Of a DNA stretch of 64,000 nt, positions 10,804 through 20,088 are shown piece by piece. Positions within the stretch are counted from its first letter, which is position 1; each line of letters begins with the position of its first letter. The stretch is from Paraliobacillus zengyii (GTDB lineage: Bacteria > Bacillota > Bacilli > Bacillales > Amphibacillaceae). The stretch spans positions 207,501 to 271,500 of the forward strand of contig NZ_CP029797.1 in NCBI RefSeq assembly GCF_003268595.1, written 5' to 3'. A program made the translations under genes and the position numbers. Under the pieces are notes generated by a model, which had not been told where the DNA came from, ran no database searches, and worked only from the letters and a program-made list of their open reading frames with translations.

Positions 10804-12105
10804 CTACGGTAGCCGAACGTGAAGTACAGTGCCTTTAGGTGCATTCTGTTTTGCAGAAATAGAACCATCATGACTTGCAACAATCCACTGTGCAATCGAT
10901 AAACCGAGTCCTACTCCACCTTGCTCACGAGAACGGGCCTTATCTTCTCGATAAAAACGTTCGAATATATGATCAAGATTCTCTGACTGCAAGCCTATTC
11001 CAGTATCTTTAATTACGATTTCATGATAGCCATCATACCATGATGTCAGAACCTCAATTTTATCACCTTCTTCGGTGTATTTTAAGGCATTGTCTAGTAA
11101 GATCACAAGTAGTTGATGCATACGATTTTTATCGGCAACGATCTTCTTCGTTGATTTTAATTTATAGTTTATCTGTTTATCTTGTGATTGCGCAATTTCT
11201 CGATAAGGTGCACAAACCCCTTCAACAAATATATCCAAATCAAATTTCTCTTTTTCTAACTGTGTTGCAGTAGAATCTGCACGGGCTAATGTTAGTAAAT
11301 CACTAGTTAGTTTAGATAATCGATTCGTTTCAGATAAAGACAATGCGATATTTTCAAATACATCCACCACTTTCTTTTGGGGAGAGGTTAATAATAACTC
11401 TAATTTATTTTTTATAATCGCAAGCGGCGTACGTAATTCATGCGAAGCATTCTCGACAAATTCAGTTTGCTTATCCCAAGAGTTAATAATAGGTTGCATT
11501 GTCTTTTTTGATAAAAAGTAACTTGCCACAAGTGAAACCACTATAAAAATAATGGACACAATGATTAATAACTTTTCAAATCTATTTAAAAGCTGATATT
11601 CTGTATCAACATTTAATAGTAATTGTGTGTAAGCGACCCCTGTATCTTCTGTATTAGAAAAGGTGAGGGAACGGAATTGATAGACGTCATCTACTGTGAG
11701 TGGTTCAATTACATTCAATGACTCTGCATCGTTATCGACTTGTAAATCTTCTAAATAGCTTTGATAAAATAAACTGCCAATTTGATCTTGGTTAATAATT
11801 GTTCCGTCTTCTCCCCATTCAATCATAACAATTCGTGGGCTAGCCATTCTATCTTGTTCATTTGGGCCTCTTTCGATTGGATCTTCAGAAAGCTCTCTAT
11901 TGTCATCGTCTAGCGGAGAAAAGCGTTCACTAGATGTTATAAGCTCTTGATATTCGATCAATTCTTCATCAGGTAATGAAAAAAGCGATGATTGAATTTG
12001 GCTATATATAATCACACCGAATAAAGCAAAGATTAAGCTAAATGCAATAAAGTTATAAATCATAAGCCGTAGCTGTTGTTTTTGAATAATTTTTTCCTTA
12101 TTCAT
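10804..12105 (-). CDS. Sensor histidine kinase (EnvZ/PhoR type)
   Basis: A membrane sensor kinase of 433 residues. A first transmembrane helix (about residues 14-35) and a second (FEKLLIIVSIIFIVVSLVASYF, about 180-201) bracket an acidic extracytoplasmic sensor loop of roughly 145 residues. The HisKA phosphoacceptor is in FVENASHELRTPLAIIKNKLE. The ATP-binding domain shows the N box (LLVILLDNALKYT), G1 (IKDTGIGL) and G2 (GGVGLGLSIAQWIV). The ATG at 12105 overlaps the response-regulator stop by 8 bp and is preceded by GGTGA, so it is preferred to a codon six positions earlier. It forms an operon with the regulator upstream. The signal is unknown. Confidence 0.9.
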   Translation of the reverse strand: MNKEKIIQKQQLRLMIYNFIAFSLIFALFGVIIYSQIQSSLFSLPDEELIEYQELITSSERFSPLDDDNRELSEDPIERGPNEQDRMASPRIVMIEWGEDGTIINQDQIGSLFYQSYLEDLQVDNDAESLNVIEPLTVDDVYQFRSLTFSNTEDTGVAYTQLLLNVDTEYQLLNRFEKLLIIVSIIFIVVSLVASYFLSKKTMQPIINSWDKQTEFVENASHELRTPLAIIKNKLELLLTSPQKKVVDVFENIALSLSETNRLSKLTSDLLTLARADSTATQLEKEKFDLDIFVEGVCAPYREIAQSQDKQINYKLKSTKKIVADKNRMHQLLVILLDNALKYTEEGDKIEVLTSWYDGYHEIVIKDTGIGLQSENLDHIFERFYREDKARSREQGGVGLGLSIAQWIVASHDGSISAKQNAPKGTVLHVRLP

Positions 12106-12784
12106 TTGTATCACCAGTTGCACTTAGCATATAACCAAGACCGCGAAATGTTTTTATATAATGGTGGTAATTGAATTGTTTTAGCTTTTTACGTAAATGA
12201 CTAGCGTATACTTCAACAACAGTAGTAGAAGTATCTGATTCAAATCCCCAAATTCGATCAAATATTTGATCTTTCGTAACAATAATGTCCTGATTGTGAA
12301 TGAGGTATTCTAATAAATCGAATTGTTTACCGTTTAATATTAAATTTTCATCATTTATACTGGCAGATTTATTTTGTATATTTAGCTTTAAATCAAGGAA
12401 TGTTAAAAAGTGATTGTCTAACTCACCTGTAACTCGGCGAACAATTGCTTCAAGTCTTAGTAATAGCTCCTCCCGATGAAAAGGTTTAACTAAATAATCA
12501 TCTGCCCCAATCTTAAAACCTTTGATCTTATCGTCAATACTATCTTTTGCAGTTAAGATAAGTACAGGTGTCTTAACTTGTTTTTCTCGGAGCTTTTGTA
12601 GCACTTCATAACCATGGATGGAGGGAAGCATAAGATCAAGAATAATAACATCAAATATATTCTGTTCGGCTAAAAAAAGACCTTCTTCGCCATCAAATGC
12701 TTGTGATACATCAAATTTGATTTTGGTTGTTTCCAGTATTGTGTGAGATAAATTTTTGTCATCTTCTATAATAAGCAATTTCAT
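12098..12784 (-). CDS. OmpR/PhoB-family response regulator
   Basis: A 228-residue two-domain regulator. The receiver domain (about 1-115) has the acidic pocket IIEDDKN, the phospho-aspartate in VIILDLMLPSIHGYE near residue 51 and the conserved lysine in DDYLVKPF near 101. The C-terminal winged helix (about 130-225) shows LNGKQFDLLEYLIHNQDIIV and a VEVYASHLRKKLKQ recognition helix. AGAGGTGA five bases before the ATG at 12784 fixes the start; an in-frame extension of 48 codons upstream has no ribosome binding site and lies in A/T-rich intergenic sequence. It probably controls the neighbouring polyphosphate module. Confidence 0.9.
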   Translation of the reverse strand: MKLLIIEDDKNLSHTILETTKIKFDVSQAFDGEEGLFLAEQNIFDVIILDLMLPSIHGYEVLQKLREKQVKTPVLILTAKDSIDDKIKGFKIGADDYLVKPFHREELLLRLEAIVRRVTGELDNHFLTFLDLKLNIQNKSASINDENLILNGKQFDLLEYLIHNQDIIVTKDQIFDRIWGFESDTSTTVVEVYASHLRKKLKQFNYHHYIKTFRGLGYMLSATGDTNE

Positions 12785-12937
12785 GTAGGTCACCTCTATG
12801 TGTAAATATAATATATGCTTATTAGAAACTTTTTCTGCAAAAATAGCAAGCCTTTCTTGCACGGTTAAATATTTCAAAACATATATTGTATTACCGAGAA
12901 AAAGAAGGATTTTGTAAAAATATCTCACTAAAAAAGA

Positions 12938-12966
12938 TTGCTAGTTGATTTATTCTCGGTTAAAAT
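12938..12966 (+). promoter_or_regulatory. Sigma-A promoter of glmS
   Basis: TTGCTA (12938-12943), a 17-bp spacer and TAAAAT (12961-12966), about 70 bp before the ribozyme cleavage site. Confidence 0.65.
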
Positions 12967-13032
12967 AGGGTGTGTTCTCATTTCTAAAGAGAGCAGTATT
13001 CGAGAAGAAAAGGAGGAAAGTAGTTAATAGCA

Positions 13033-13182
13033 GTTAAAGCGCCTGAACTATTTTTGAACGATAAAAAATAGTTGACGAGGAGGAGGATTATCGAGTTTTC
13101 GGCGGATACCTCCCGGTTGCACACATCTCCAACCGAAAAGTTTTTATTCGAAAACAAAGAGGTGACTCTTTGAACAAGAATA
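13033..13182 (+). ncRNA. glmS glucosamine-6-phosphate riboswitch-ribozyme
   Basis: Self-cleaving metabolite-responsive leader. The cleavage-site motif AGCGCCTGAAC is present, so the cut is expected between A13038 and G13039. The conserved core follows: AGTTGACGAGGAGGAGG and ATTATCGA (13070-13093), TTTTCGGCGGATACCTCCCGG (around 13096-13115) and the 3' domain AAAGAGGTGACTCTTTGAAC (13156-13175). Binding of glucosamine-6-phosphate triggers cleavage, and the downstream mRNA is then degraded, lowering GlmS. All conserved elements seen in B. subtilis appear intact. Confidence 0.95.
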
Positions 13183-13209
13183 TTAACCTGATGATGAAAA
13201 AAATCATGA

Positions 13210-13273
13210 GAAAGGGGCAAATAGACGCCTCTAAATCAACTAAAGATATAGGTTTCGTTTGTTTGCCCCTTTA
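13210..13273 (+). other. Hairpin between the glmS ribozyme and the ribosome binding site
   Basis: AAAGGGGCAAA (13211-13221) can pair with TTTGCCCCTTT (13261-13272), enclosing about 40 nt. It sits after the ribozyme and immediately before AGGAGG (13279). It lacks a proper T-run, so it is not a clear terminator; it may affect translation or stability of the cleaved mRNA. Confidence 0.5.
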
Positions 13274-13292
13274 TATTAGGAGGAAACAAAAT

Positions 13293-15095
13293 ATGTGTGG
13301 AATTGTTGGATATATTGGACAAAATGATACGAACGAAGTTTTATTAAACGGGTTAGAAAAATTAGAATATCGTGGTTACGATTCAGCCGGTATTGTAACG
13401 CTAAATGATGATGGATTGAACTTGTTTAAAGTAAAAGGTCGGATCGCTGTATTGCGTGATAAAGTAGATGAAAACGTAAAAGCAACTATGGGAATTGGCC
13501 ATACCCGCTGGGCAACACATGGGGAACCAAGTGAGGAAAATGCCCATCCACACCAAAGCGCGTCTGGTAGATTCACCATTGTTCATAATGGTGTTATCGA
13601 AAATTATTACGAACTACGTGATGATTATTTAGCTAATGTAGCATTAGCAAGTGAAACAGACACAGAAATTATTGTACAATTAATGGAAGTCTTGTTTAAC
13701 AAATATAGTGATGTTACAGAAGCGTTTCGTCAAACGGTTTCTTTATTAAAAGGTTCTTACGCAATTGCTTTAATTGATGCTGAGAATCAGGATACAATTT
13801 ATGTGGCGAAAAATAAAAGCCCATTATTGGTTGGACTTGGTGATGGTTTTAATTTAGTAGCGAGTGATGCAATGGCAACATTGAAAGAAACAGATCGTTA
13901 CCTTGAAATCCACGATAAAGAGATTGTTATGCTAAATCGTTCTTTTGTTGAAGTACAAAAACTAAACGGTGCTGTAGTAGAAAGAGAGCCTTTTACCGCT
14001 GAAATTGACGCTTCTGATATAGAAAAAGGAACTTATGCTCACTTTATGTTAAAAGAAATTGATGAGCAACCCTTTGTAATGAGAAAAATAGTCCAAGAAT
14101 ATCAAGATGAAAACGATAATATCAAATTAGATCCATCTGTTCGCCAGGCAATGATGAATACAGATCGTATTTATATTATTGCAGCTGGTACTAGTTATAA
14201 TGCTGGTTTAGTAGGTAAGCAATGTATTGAAAAAGTAGCAGATATTCCTGTTGAAGTGCATATCGCAAGTGAGTTTGCTTATAACATGCCTTTGTTATCT
14301 GAAAAACCATTATTTGTATTTATCTCACAAAGTGGCGAGACTGCAGACAGTCGTTCTGTATTAGTTCGAATTAAAGACTTAGGTCATCCGGCACTAACGA
14401 TTACAAATGTTCCGGGATCTACCCTTTCTCGTGAAGCGGATTATACTTTACACTTGCATGCAGGTCCTGAAATAGCAGTGGCTTCAACAAAAGCTTACAC
14501 TGCACAAATTGCTGTATTGACCATTTTGGCTGTAGATACTGCACAAGCAAAGAATTTAGATTTAGACTTTGATCCATTACAAGAGTTAGGTATTGTATCT
14601 AGTGTAATGGAATCCTTAACAGATCAAAAAGAAGAATTTGAAAAGATAGCGAAAGAGTTTTTTACAGAAACACGCAATGCATTCTTTATTGGACGTGGAG
14701 CAGATTATTTTGTTGTCCAAGAAGCATCATTGAAGCTTAAAGAGATATCTTATATTCAAGCAGAAGGTTTCGCTGGGGGAGAGTTAAAGCATGGTACGAT
14801 CGCTTTAATTGAAGAAGGAACTCCAGTAGTAGCTCTAGCAACACAAAAAAATGTAAATTACTCTATTCGAGGTAATGTGCAAGAAGTAGCAGCACGTGGG
14901 GCTAAGACATGTATTATTAGCCTTGAAGGATTAGATCAAGAGACTGACTCGTTTGTGTTACCGAAAGTACATGAACTATTCACACCGTTGGTGAGTGTTA
15001 TTCCAATGCAACTACTTGCTTACTATGCTGCTTTACATCGTGATTGCGACGTAGATAAGCCGCGTAATCTAGCGAAGAGTGTGACTGTGGAATAA
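13293..15095 (+). CDS. glmS: Glutamine-fructose-6-phosphate aminotransferase GlmS
   Basis: Makes glucosamine-6-phosphate from fructose-6-phosphate and glutamine, the first step toward UDP-GlcNAc. The 600 residues match the family length exactly. The N-terminal glutaminase starts MCGIVGYIG, with Cys2 as nucleophile, and continues with YRGYDSAGI and [11 protein letters not shown]. Two SIS domains follow ([11 protein letters not shown] with SQSGETADS, then [20 protein letters not shown]), and the C-terminus is [12 protein letters not shown]. The ATG at 13293 is preceded by AGGAGG; an earlier in-frame TTG at 13170 lies inside the ribozyme and is rejected. The conserved 3' end of this gene is the recognition site used by Tn7-type TnsD, and a Tn7-like element does begin 25 bp downstream. 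Confidence 0.98.
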   Translation: MCGIVGYIGQNDTNEVLLNGLEKLEYRGYDSAGIVTLNDDGLNLFKVKGRIAVLRDKVDENVKATMGIGHTRWATHGEPSEENAHPHQSASGRFTIVHNGVIENYYELRDDYLANVALASETDTEIIVQLMEVLFNKYSDVTEAFRQTVSLLKGSYAIALIDAENQDTIYVAKNKSPLLVGLGDGFNLVASDAMATLKETDRYLEIHDKEIVMLNRSFVEVQKLNGAVVEREPFTAEIDASDIEKGTYAHFMLKEIDEQPFVMRKIVQEYQDENDNIKLDPSVRQAMMNTDRIYIIAAGTSYNAGLVGKQCIEKVADIPVEVHIASEFAYNMPLLSEKPLFVFISQSGETADSRSVLVRIKDLGHPALTITNVPGSTLSREADYTLHLHAGPEIAVASTKAYTAQIAVLTILAVDTAQAKNLDLDFDPLQELGIVSSVMESLTDQKEEFEKIAKEFFTETRNAFFIGRGADYFVVQEASLKLKEISYIQAEGFAGGELKHGTIALIEEGTPVVALATQKNVNYSIRGNVQEVAARGAKTCIISLEGLDQETDSFVLPKVHELFTPLVSVIPMQLLAYYAALHRDCDVDKPRNLAKSVTVE

Positions 15096-15120
15096 GATGT
15101 TTTTAAGAGTGTTTTTACAA
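15057..15120 (+). promoter_or_regulatory. attTn7 site with left copy of the 5-bp target duplication
   Basis: The last codons of glmS ([12 protein letters not shown]) are the conserved TnsD-binding region of Tn7-family elements. TACAA at 15116-15120 ends exactly 25 bp after the glmS stop codon and is repeated at 24719-24723 on the other side of the transposon. The insertion distance equals that of classical Tn7 insertion at glmS. Confidence 0.88.
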
Positions 15121-15186
15121 TGTATCATGAAAAAAAGTTTTATACTTGAAAAAAAAGTTCTATTCTTCGAAAAAAAGTTCTATACC
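15121..15186 (+). repeat. Left transposon end: three TnsB-type binding repeats
   Basis: Terminal TGT at 15121, then three copies of a G-A(7/8)-GTTYTAT(A/T)C motif at 15129-15145, 15148-15165 and 15169-15186, about 20 bp apart. The same motif in inverse orientation forms the right end at 24571-24712. Confidence 0.88.
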
Positions 15187-15268
15187 AATTTTTGAGTAAT
15201 AAAATATCAGGATGTTTAGTTGAAAAAAATAGATTTTAAAAATGTGATTTTAAAACTAAATATTTTTT

Positions 15269-15306
15269 TACCCTCTGCTCTTAAATAAGAACAGAGGGCT
15301 TTTTTA
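15269..15306 (+). terminator. Terminator hairpin inside the left transposon end
   Basis: CCCTCTGCTCTT / AAGAACAGAGGG followed by seven T. It now probably ends glmS transcription, since the original glmS terminator has been moved to 24738. Confidence 0.8.
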
Positions 15307-15386
15307 TGTAGTTACCACTAATAGTAACCAATAAAGTATACGTTTGATATTTTTTTCGAATTAAATAATAGGAGGAGTATTATAGC

Positions 15387-16957
15387 ATGATTGGATATTT
15401 TCCTCACCCATATAAAGATGAGAGTATCTATAGTATTGTTGCACGCTACCATTACCATATGGGAAATAAATCAAAGTATCATACATTAGAAGAATTATTT
15501 TCGAAAACTGTCTCTTTAAATACAGAATATATTAATAATCTGGATCAACTTAGTTCTAAAATAAATCATTTTTCTAATCAGCCGGGATATGAGTTGTTAA
15601 TCAATCATACTACAGTCCCATTATACTATCCGTTTAATAAAACAACATTACTTTGTACAAACTGGATGATTTAGAAAAACATTTGGCGCTTGCCGAAGAT
15701 GTAAAATTTCTCGTTAATTATCGAGCCTGTTTTCTTGAACAGGCATTATACAAGAAGTATCTAACCATTATAAAAATTAAAGGAATTGCTTATCCAATGT
15801 CCCAAATGCTAAAGAACTTATCTGATTTATTACTAACTACCTATGGAAATGAATTTTTAAATTATATGGATTCAAATTTAAAAGATGATAATTGGATAAA
15901 TAGATTATTTCATGAAAAGAAGCTCTTCGACATTCATCCTATTAGGCACATTTTATTAATGAGGGCATTATCTGGATCTGTGGAAAGTTTTATTCATAAC
16001 AGTGACCAGTTTGAACCCTTTGGTGAAGGTCCGTGGGTTTGTATGAATCCTTTATGTGATCATTACTTAAAAGAGGTAGTAACTAAAGTTGAAGTATCTG
16101 TACATCCTTTTAATAGAAAGATTCAAGGAGATTTTATTTGTAACTGTGGTTTTGTATATCGGTTAAGGCAAGGGGAATTTGATCCATGTAAAGTTCCTTA
16201 TTTTAGCAGTCGTGTAATGAAGAAGGGACATGTTTGGGAACGAAACTTTTACAAGATGGTTAATCAAGGACTGAAAATGAATGAATTAGAAGAGAAAACA
16301 AAATTAAGCAGACCTACAATTAGAAAAATATTAAGAGAGGGAATAGATCCTATTCAGAATGCTATACAAAAAAGAGACAAGAAAACAAAAGAATGGAGGA
16401 AAAGGAAAACTGCAACTTATCGAAGGGTTTGGATAAATGCTGTGAATAACAATCCAAATCATACAAGGAGCGAGTTAGCGAATCATAATAGAGCTACTTT
16501 TGCATGGTTGCACCAATTTGATTCAGAATGGCTTGAAGAAAATTCACCAGTGTCCCAAAAAGGGCATCGACGGAAAGAAAAAGAGGATTTTGAAGAAAAG
16601 GATCTTTTCATGGTTAAGGAGGTTCAACGGATAAATGATGAATGGAAGCAGCATGAAAAAGTGGTAGGGAAAATTATAAGAAAAACCTTTTCTGCTATTT
16701 GTGATTTATTAGGTAGCAATAGAGAGAGAAAAGTTCCCTAAAACATATAAGTATGTTCAATCAATACAAGAGTCAGTAGAGCATTTTCAGATAAGGAGAG
16801 TTGATCTAGTACTTGAAATTCATTTCAAAGATAAGATTGTAACTAAATATCAGTTATTAGAAACGGTTGGAATCCGAAAGAATATTAAGCCAAATGTTGT
16901 CCCTTATGTTAATGAAATACTTATCAAGCATAACAACCTGATTACACTAATTAATTA
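15387..16957 (+). pseudogene. tnsD: TnsD/TniQ-family target selector, frameshifted twice
   Basis: The reading frame begins MIGYFPHPYKDESIYSIVAR, a TniQ/TnsD start, with AGGAGG upstream. Frame 1 stops at 15674; the protein continues in another frame (LDDLEKHLALAEDVKFL) to 16741, then in a third (TYKYVQSIQESVEHFQIRRV) to the stop at 16957. The middle has the TnsD zinc-binding pattern WVCMNPLCDHY ... FICNCGFVYR and a helix-turn-helix-like LSRPTIRKILREG. Joined, the product would be about 520 residues. TnsD proteins bind the 3' end of glmS and direct insertion there, which matches where this element sits. Two frameshifts are visible, so it is probably inactive unless these are sequencing errors. 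Confidence 0.85.
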
Positions 16958-16986
16958 ACGTATGTAAATAAAGGAGTAGAGAATTA

Positions 16987-17817
16987 ATGGCAAAACGCAA
17001 AAATATTTGGACTGAAGATAAAATTGCGCGGTATATAAAAGAGGGGAGAGGTAGCGGAGAATTAAGCGATTATAAACCATGGCTGACTAATCAGGATTTT
17101 CCCTCTTTAGGACGTACACATAGACCCAAAGGTTGGAAAACTAACAGGGAGCATCAGCTGTTTTCAGATATTGAACGAAACTATTTTTACATACTTGATT
17201 GGTCAGAAAATGTAATTGATATTAGAGAACAGTATCCTCTTGATAGAGAGAAAACAATCAAAATAGCTGATAAGAAACGAATAAACCATTCATTTGAAAG
17301 AGCAAATAAAACACCCATTGTGATGACAACCGACTTTTTAGTAACCGTAAAAGGCCAAGATGGAATAAATTATATTGCAAGGTCCATTAAACCGGCAAAC
17401 CAATTAAATGATAAACGTGTTATAGAAAAGTTGGAAATTGAAAGGCAGTATTGGGAGGATGAAAATGTTGACTGGAGAATTGTGACTGAGCTTGACATTC
17501 CACGTGACCTTTGCAGAAATATTGAACAACTTCATAAACATTACGACTTAGAGGAAAAGGACAAGTTGTTGGCGGAAACTTTGTATAGAGAAATAGTAGA
17601 ACAGGAGGGCATATTATTAAAAGCTCTAAATTCATTTGATTCCAAATATAATTTGGAGGTCGGTAGCGCATTGGCTCTATTTAAACATTTATTGGCTAAT
17701 AAAAATATCAAATTGGATTTAATGCAGAAAATAAACTACAGGATGGATATGGGAAACCTCAATATTACAGAGTTAAGTGTAGAAGAAGGGACTGTAAAAC
17801 ATGAAAATATACTCTAA
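16987..17817 (+). CDS. tnsA: TnsA-like transposon endonuclease
   Basis: The subunit of a Tn7-type heteromeric transposase that cuts the 5' strands at the transposon ends. It is an intact 276-residue protein with the TnsA nuclease core in order: Glu63 (SDIERNYFYILDW), Asp116 (VMTTDFLVTV) and Lys135 (ARSIKPANQ), equivalent to the catalytic E, D and K of Tn7 TnsA. The N-terminal half has the family's REQYPL motif at about 80-85. A C-terminal helical domain, which in Tn7 contacts TnsC, fills residues 170-276. The start follows AAAGGAG. The 3' end overlaps the start of tnsB by 17 bp. With tnsB destroyed it has no obvious partner. Confidence 0.88.
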   Translation: MAKRKNIWTEDKIARYIKEGRGSGELSDYKPWLTNQDFPSLGRTHRPKGWKTNREHQLFSDIERNYFYILDWSENVIDIREQYPLDREKTIKIADKKRINHSFERANKTPIVMTTDFLVTVKGQDGINYIARSIKPANQLNDKRVIEKLEIERQYWEDENVDWRIVTELDIPRDLCRNIEQLHKHYDLEEKDKLLAETLYREIVEQEGILLKALNSFDSKYNLEVGSALALFKHLLANKNIKLDLMQKINYRMDMGNLNITELSVEEGTVKHENIL

Positions 17818-17824
17818 TTATAAA
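17801..17824 (+). pseudogene. tnsB: Start of tnsB, cut by the IS21-family insertion
   Basis: ATG at 17801 opens a frame MKIYSNYK that overlaps the end of tnsA, the usual tnsA-tnsB coupling. After eight codons the sequence passes into the end of the IS21-family remnant. The DDE transposase body is not found anywhere in the element. The assignment rests on position and overlap only. Confidence 0.5.
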
Positions 17825-17871
17825 TGTCAAGCTTATCATGTACAATTTTGATTGTTTAAGAATGTACAAAA

Positions 17872-18624
17872 TTACGCATCATCTTGCTTTAAATGATCCT
17901 TAATTCTATAAGAAGGTCCTACGATATTGACTACTTCTGCGTGGTGTAACACTCTGTCTAATATAGCGTTTGCTAACTTAGTATCTTGGAACACCCCATC
18001 CCATTCTTTGAAGCCAATATTCGTCGTTAAAATGGTGCTTTTCTTTTCATATCTCAAATCAATTAATTGGAAGAATAGCTTGGCATCTTCTTTGTCAATT
18101 GGTAAATAACCTATCTCATCTATAATTAATAATTTGTATTTCCCGTAGTGTTTTAGTCGCGCCTCTAATCTGTTTTCTAGTTTTGCTTTCATTAGGTTTA
18201 GTATTAGTTCGTTACACTTTATAAAATAAGTACTTGTTCTTTTCTTAGCTGCAGCGATACCTATGGAAGTTGCCAGATGTGTTTTACCAACTCCACTAGT
18301 TCCCATAAATATAATATTTTGTTTATCTTCGATAAAGCGTAAGGAAGTAAAATCGAGAATCTGTTGTTTACTTATTGCTGGTTGAAAGTCAAAATCAAAC
18401 GCACTTATTTCTTTTCGGTGGGGGAAACCCGCCACCTTAACCATAGAGTTGATCATACTTTTCTCTCTAACATCAATTTCATAATTCGTTAGCTTAACTA
18501 ATGTATCAACCAAGGAAAGCTCATTCTTCGTACTGAAGTCTATCGTATCACTTAGATGGATTACCATTTGTTTTAACTTTAAATACTCTAGATTACTTAA
18601 TAACTGTTGATAGCTGCTATTCAA
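17872..18624 (-). CDS. istB: IS21-family helper ATPase IstB
   Basis: A 250-residue AAA+ ATPase that assists the IstA transposase and target choice. The Walker A motif is GTSGVGKTHLA (near residue 107) and Walker B is KLLIIDEIGYLPID (near 170). The sensor segment STILTTNIGFKEW follows, and a DnaC-like C-terminus includes AILDRVLHHAEVV. Length and motifs are normal, so it appears intact. Its partner IstA is truncated, so the element cannot move alone. Confidence 0.92.
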   Translation of the reverse strand: MNSSYQQLLSNLEYLKLKQMVIHLSDTIDFSTKNELSLVDTLVKLTNYEIDVREKSMINSMVKVAGFPHRKEISAFDFDFQPAISKQQILDFTSLRFIEDKQNIIFMGTSGVGKTHLATSIGIAAAKKRTSTYFIKCNELILNLMKAKLENRLEARLKHYGKYKLLIIDEIGYLPIDKEDAKLFFQLIDLRYEKKSTILTTNIGFKEWDGVFQDTKLANAILDRVLHHAEVVNIVGPSYRIKDHLKQDDA

Positions 18625-19111
18625 TTTTATACACCTCGTCGATCGCTTGTAGGTTCTTTCTTGCTAACTCATCAATATCAGGATATTTAGGCATACCACG
18701 TGATAAAAAATCTACGTAGTGCTCTTTCTTGTAATTTAGTCTCTTTGGACTGAGTTGATGTTGTGCAATCAAATCCATGTTATAATAAATGTGGATTTGA
18801 TCATCATATACTTGTAAACCAACGGTTTTTCCTTTGTATTCAGCTGGAACTGAATACTGATTTGATTTGTATGTAATCATACATGAAGGATTTACTTTTA
18901 CAGGTTTATGCTTGATTTTATAAGAGTCTCTTATTTCTTTCCTTGGTAGGGGGAGTAAGTGACTCTTTTCTTGTTCTAAGGCAAGAATTGGAATCTTTCC
19001 GTTACCTTGGTTATAGCTGTGATTAACACGTTCATTTAGTTTTAGTACGAACTGATGGAGCTCTTCATAATCAAACTTACCTTGATCAGTTGGTTGAGGA
19101 TGTACCGTCAT
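18617..19111 (-). pseudogene. istA: IstA transposase, C-terminal fragment
   Basis: 164 residues corresponding to the C-terminal part of an IS21 IstA transposase, with the beta-barrel type segment SCMITYKSNQYSVPAEYKG. The N-terminal helix-turn-helix and the DDE catalytic core are absent. The open frame starts at an ATG that merely lies next to the deletion joint. The 3' end overlaps istB by 8 bp, the usual istAB coupling. Confidence 0.88.
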
Positions 19112-19257
19112 TTCAAATTAGGAGAATACACTATATTGTTGATCAATTAAAAGAACAAGGTCAGAATGTAACAGAATGGTTAGTACGGAGAAAAGCTGGT
19201 TTAAAAACGAATTTAGATACTAAAGCTGAAAATGTACTTCGAGAACATACTGAGTAG
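19112..19257 (+). pseudogene. C-terminal fragment of an unidentified gene at the deletion joint
   Basis: Starting at the IS21 joint, a plus-strand frame reads FQIRRIHYIVDQLKEQGQNV and goes on for another 29 residues to a stop at 19257. It has no start codon or ribosome binding site, so it is the tail of a gene whose front was deleted together with most of istA. It points the same way as tnsD and tnsA and could be the end of the lost tnsC. I do not recognise it with certainty. Confidence 0.4.
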
Positions 19258-19545
19258 GAATGAAACTATATTACTTATCACAAAAAAATGCGTGTTAGGG
19301 AAACCTTATTCAGTGATTTTCAACAATCGGGCCATATTGTTGAGTAACTCAATTATTACGTAGTAGACGAATACTGCGCAGCAAAGATCTTCATTTTTAG
19401 AGTGCTTTGTAAGGAATGTACTTAAAAACTAGAGAAGTAAGTATAGGTAAGTATAGGTAAGTATATGAGATATTGTAGATAGTGTTTTTTGTGAATAAGA
19501 AAGGACATTTGGTAGTCCTTTCTATTATTGTCCTTTGAAAAATCA
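19258..19545. other. Non-coding stretch with short repeats
   Basis: No gene seen. It holds a partial copy of the right edge of the 98-bp repeat described at 20293 (TACTGCGCAG near 19365), three tandem copies of the decamer AAGTATAGGT at 19438-19465 (last copy diverged), and a hairpin AGAAAGGAC / GTCCTTTCT at 19499-19523 followed by a weak T-run. Confidence 0.5.
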
Positions 19546-20088
19546 TTAACCATTATATTTTAATTTAACTTTGTCTATGATAGCCTTAGAAATAACAGCC
19601 ATTATAACTAGACTTATAAAAGACCAATGGGCATTCCAGCTTTTTTCGAGGTAGATGTTTACGGCTTTCATCATGGGAAGAGCGATGTAAGATATAAAAG
19701 CGGAAAATACGCCTAAAGCAATCAAAAATGATTTCCAGTTCTCATATCTGTCGTATGTTAATGTAAGTCCAATTGGAATGATAAAAAGATTAGCAGGTAA
19801 CATTGTTGGGATAATCGGTTCAAGTTGTATTCGATAGTCATACCAATCCATTGCTGTTGCAAGATCATCTAAGTTTCTATTTAATATGTATATGATACCG
19901 AGATACGCAATGGAGGGGAGAAGTCTTTCTTTCTTGATAAATAAAAAGAATAGTACTAACATTATAATGCATGCAACAAGAAGCATCCACCATTGCCAAG
20001 TGAATAATGTGTACTTGGTCCATAACTCCATTCTTAAGTCAGTCACTTGATTTGTAAGTTTATCTATTTTCTCCCCTAATTCCTCCAT
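19546..20088 (-). CDS. CBO0543-family membrane protein (copy 1)
   Basis: A 180-residue membrane protein. A short N-terminal coiled-coil-like segment (MEELGEKIDKLTNQVTDLRM) precedes about five transmembrane helices: WMLLVACIIMLVLFFLFI, LPSIAYLGIIYIL, LPANLFIIPIGLTLTY, FLIALGVFSAFISYIALP and WSFISLVIMAVISKAII. The layout and the late aromatic W-x-x-H-W-S motif match the CBO0543 family, widespread in Bacillota and of unknown function. GGGGGAAT 6-7 bases before the ATG supports the start. It is transposon cargo, and two relatives lie downstream on the other strand. Confidence 0.7.
   Translation of the reverse strand: MEELGEKIDKLTNQVTDLRMELWTKYTLFTWQWWMLLVACIIMLVLFFLFIKKERLLPSIAYLGIIYILNRNLDDLATAMDWYDYRIQLEPIIPTMLPANLFIIPIGLTLTYDRYENWKSFLIALGVFSAFISYIALPMMKAVNIYLEKSWNAHWSFISLVIMAVISKAIIDKVKLKYNG

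Larger units (their letters stand above)
17825..19111 (-). mobile_element. IS21-family insertion sequence, truncated
   Basis: Contains a full istB and the C-terminal third of istA in the IS21 order, overlapping by 8 bp. The outer end near 17825 begins TGTCAAG and carries two related blocks, ATGTACAATTTTG and ATGTACAAAATTACG, like the repeated subterminal sites of IS21 ends. The other end, with most of istA, is missing; a deletion joint lies near 19111. The insertion disrupts tnsB of the host transposon. Confidence 0.8.

Noticed and set aside
13170-13292. N-terminal extension of glmS by 41 codons
   Set aside because: It starts inside the glmS ribozyme. The mature enzyme must begin MCGIVG because Cys2 is the catalytic N-terminal residue.
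19438-19465. AAGTATAGGT decamer repeats considered as TnsB sites
   Set aside because: They lack the poly-A/T tract of the end motif and lie deep inside the element; probably simple slippage.
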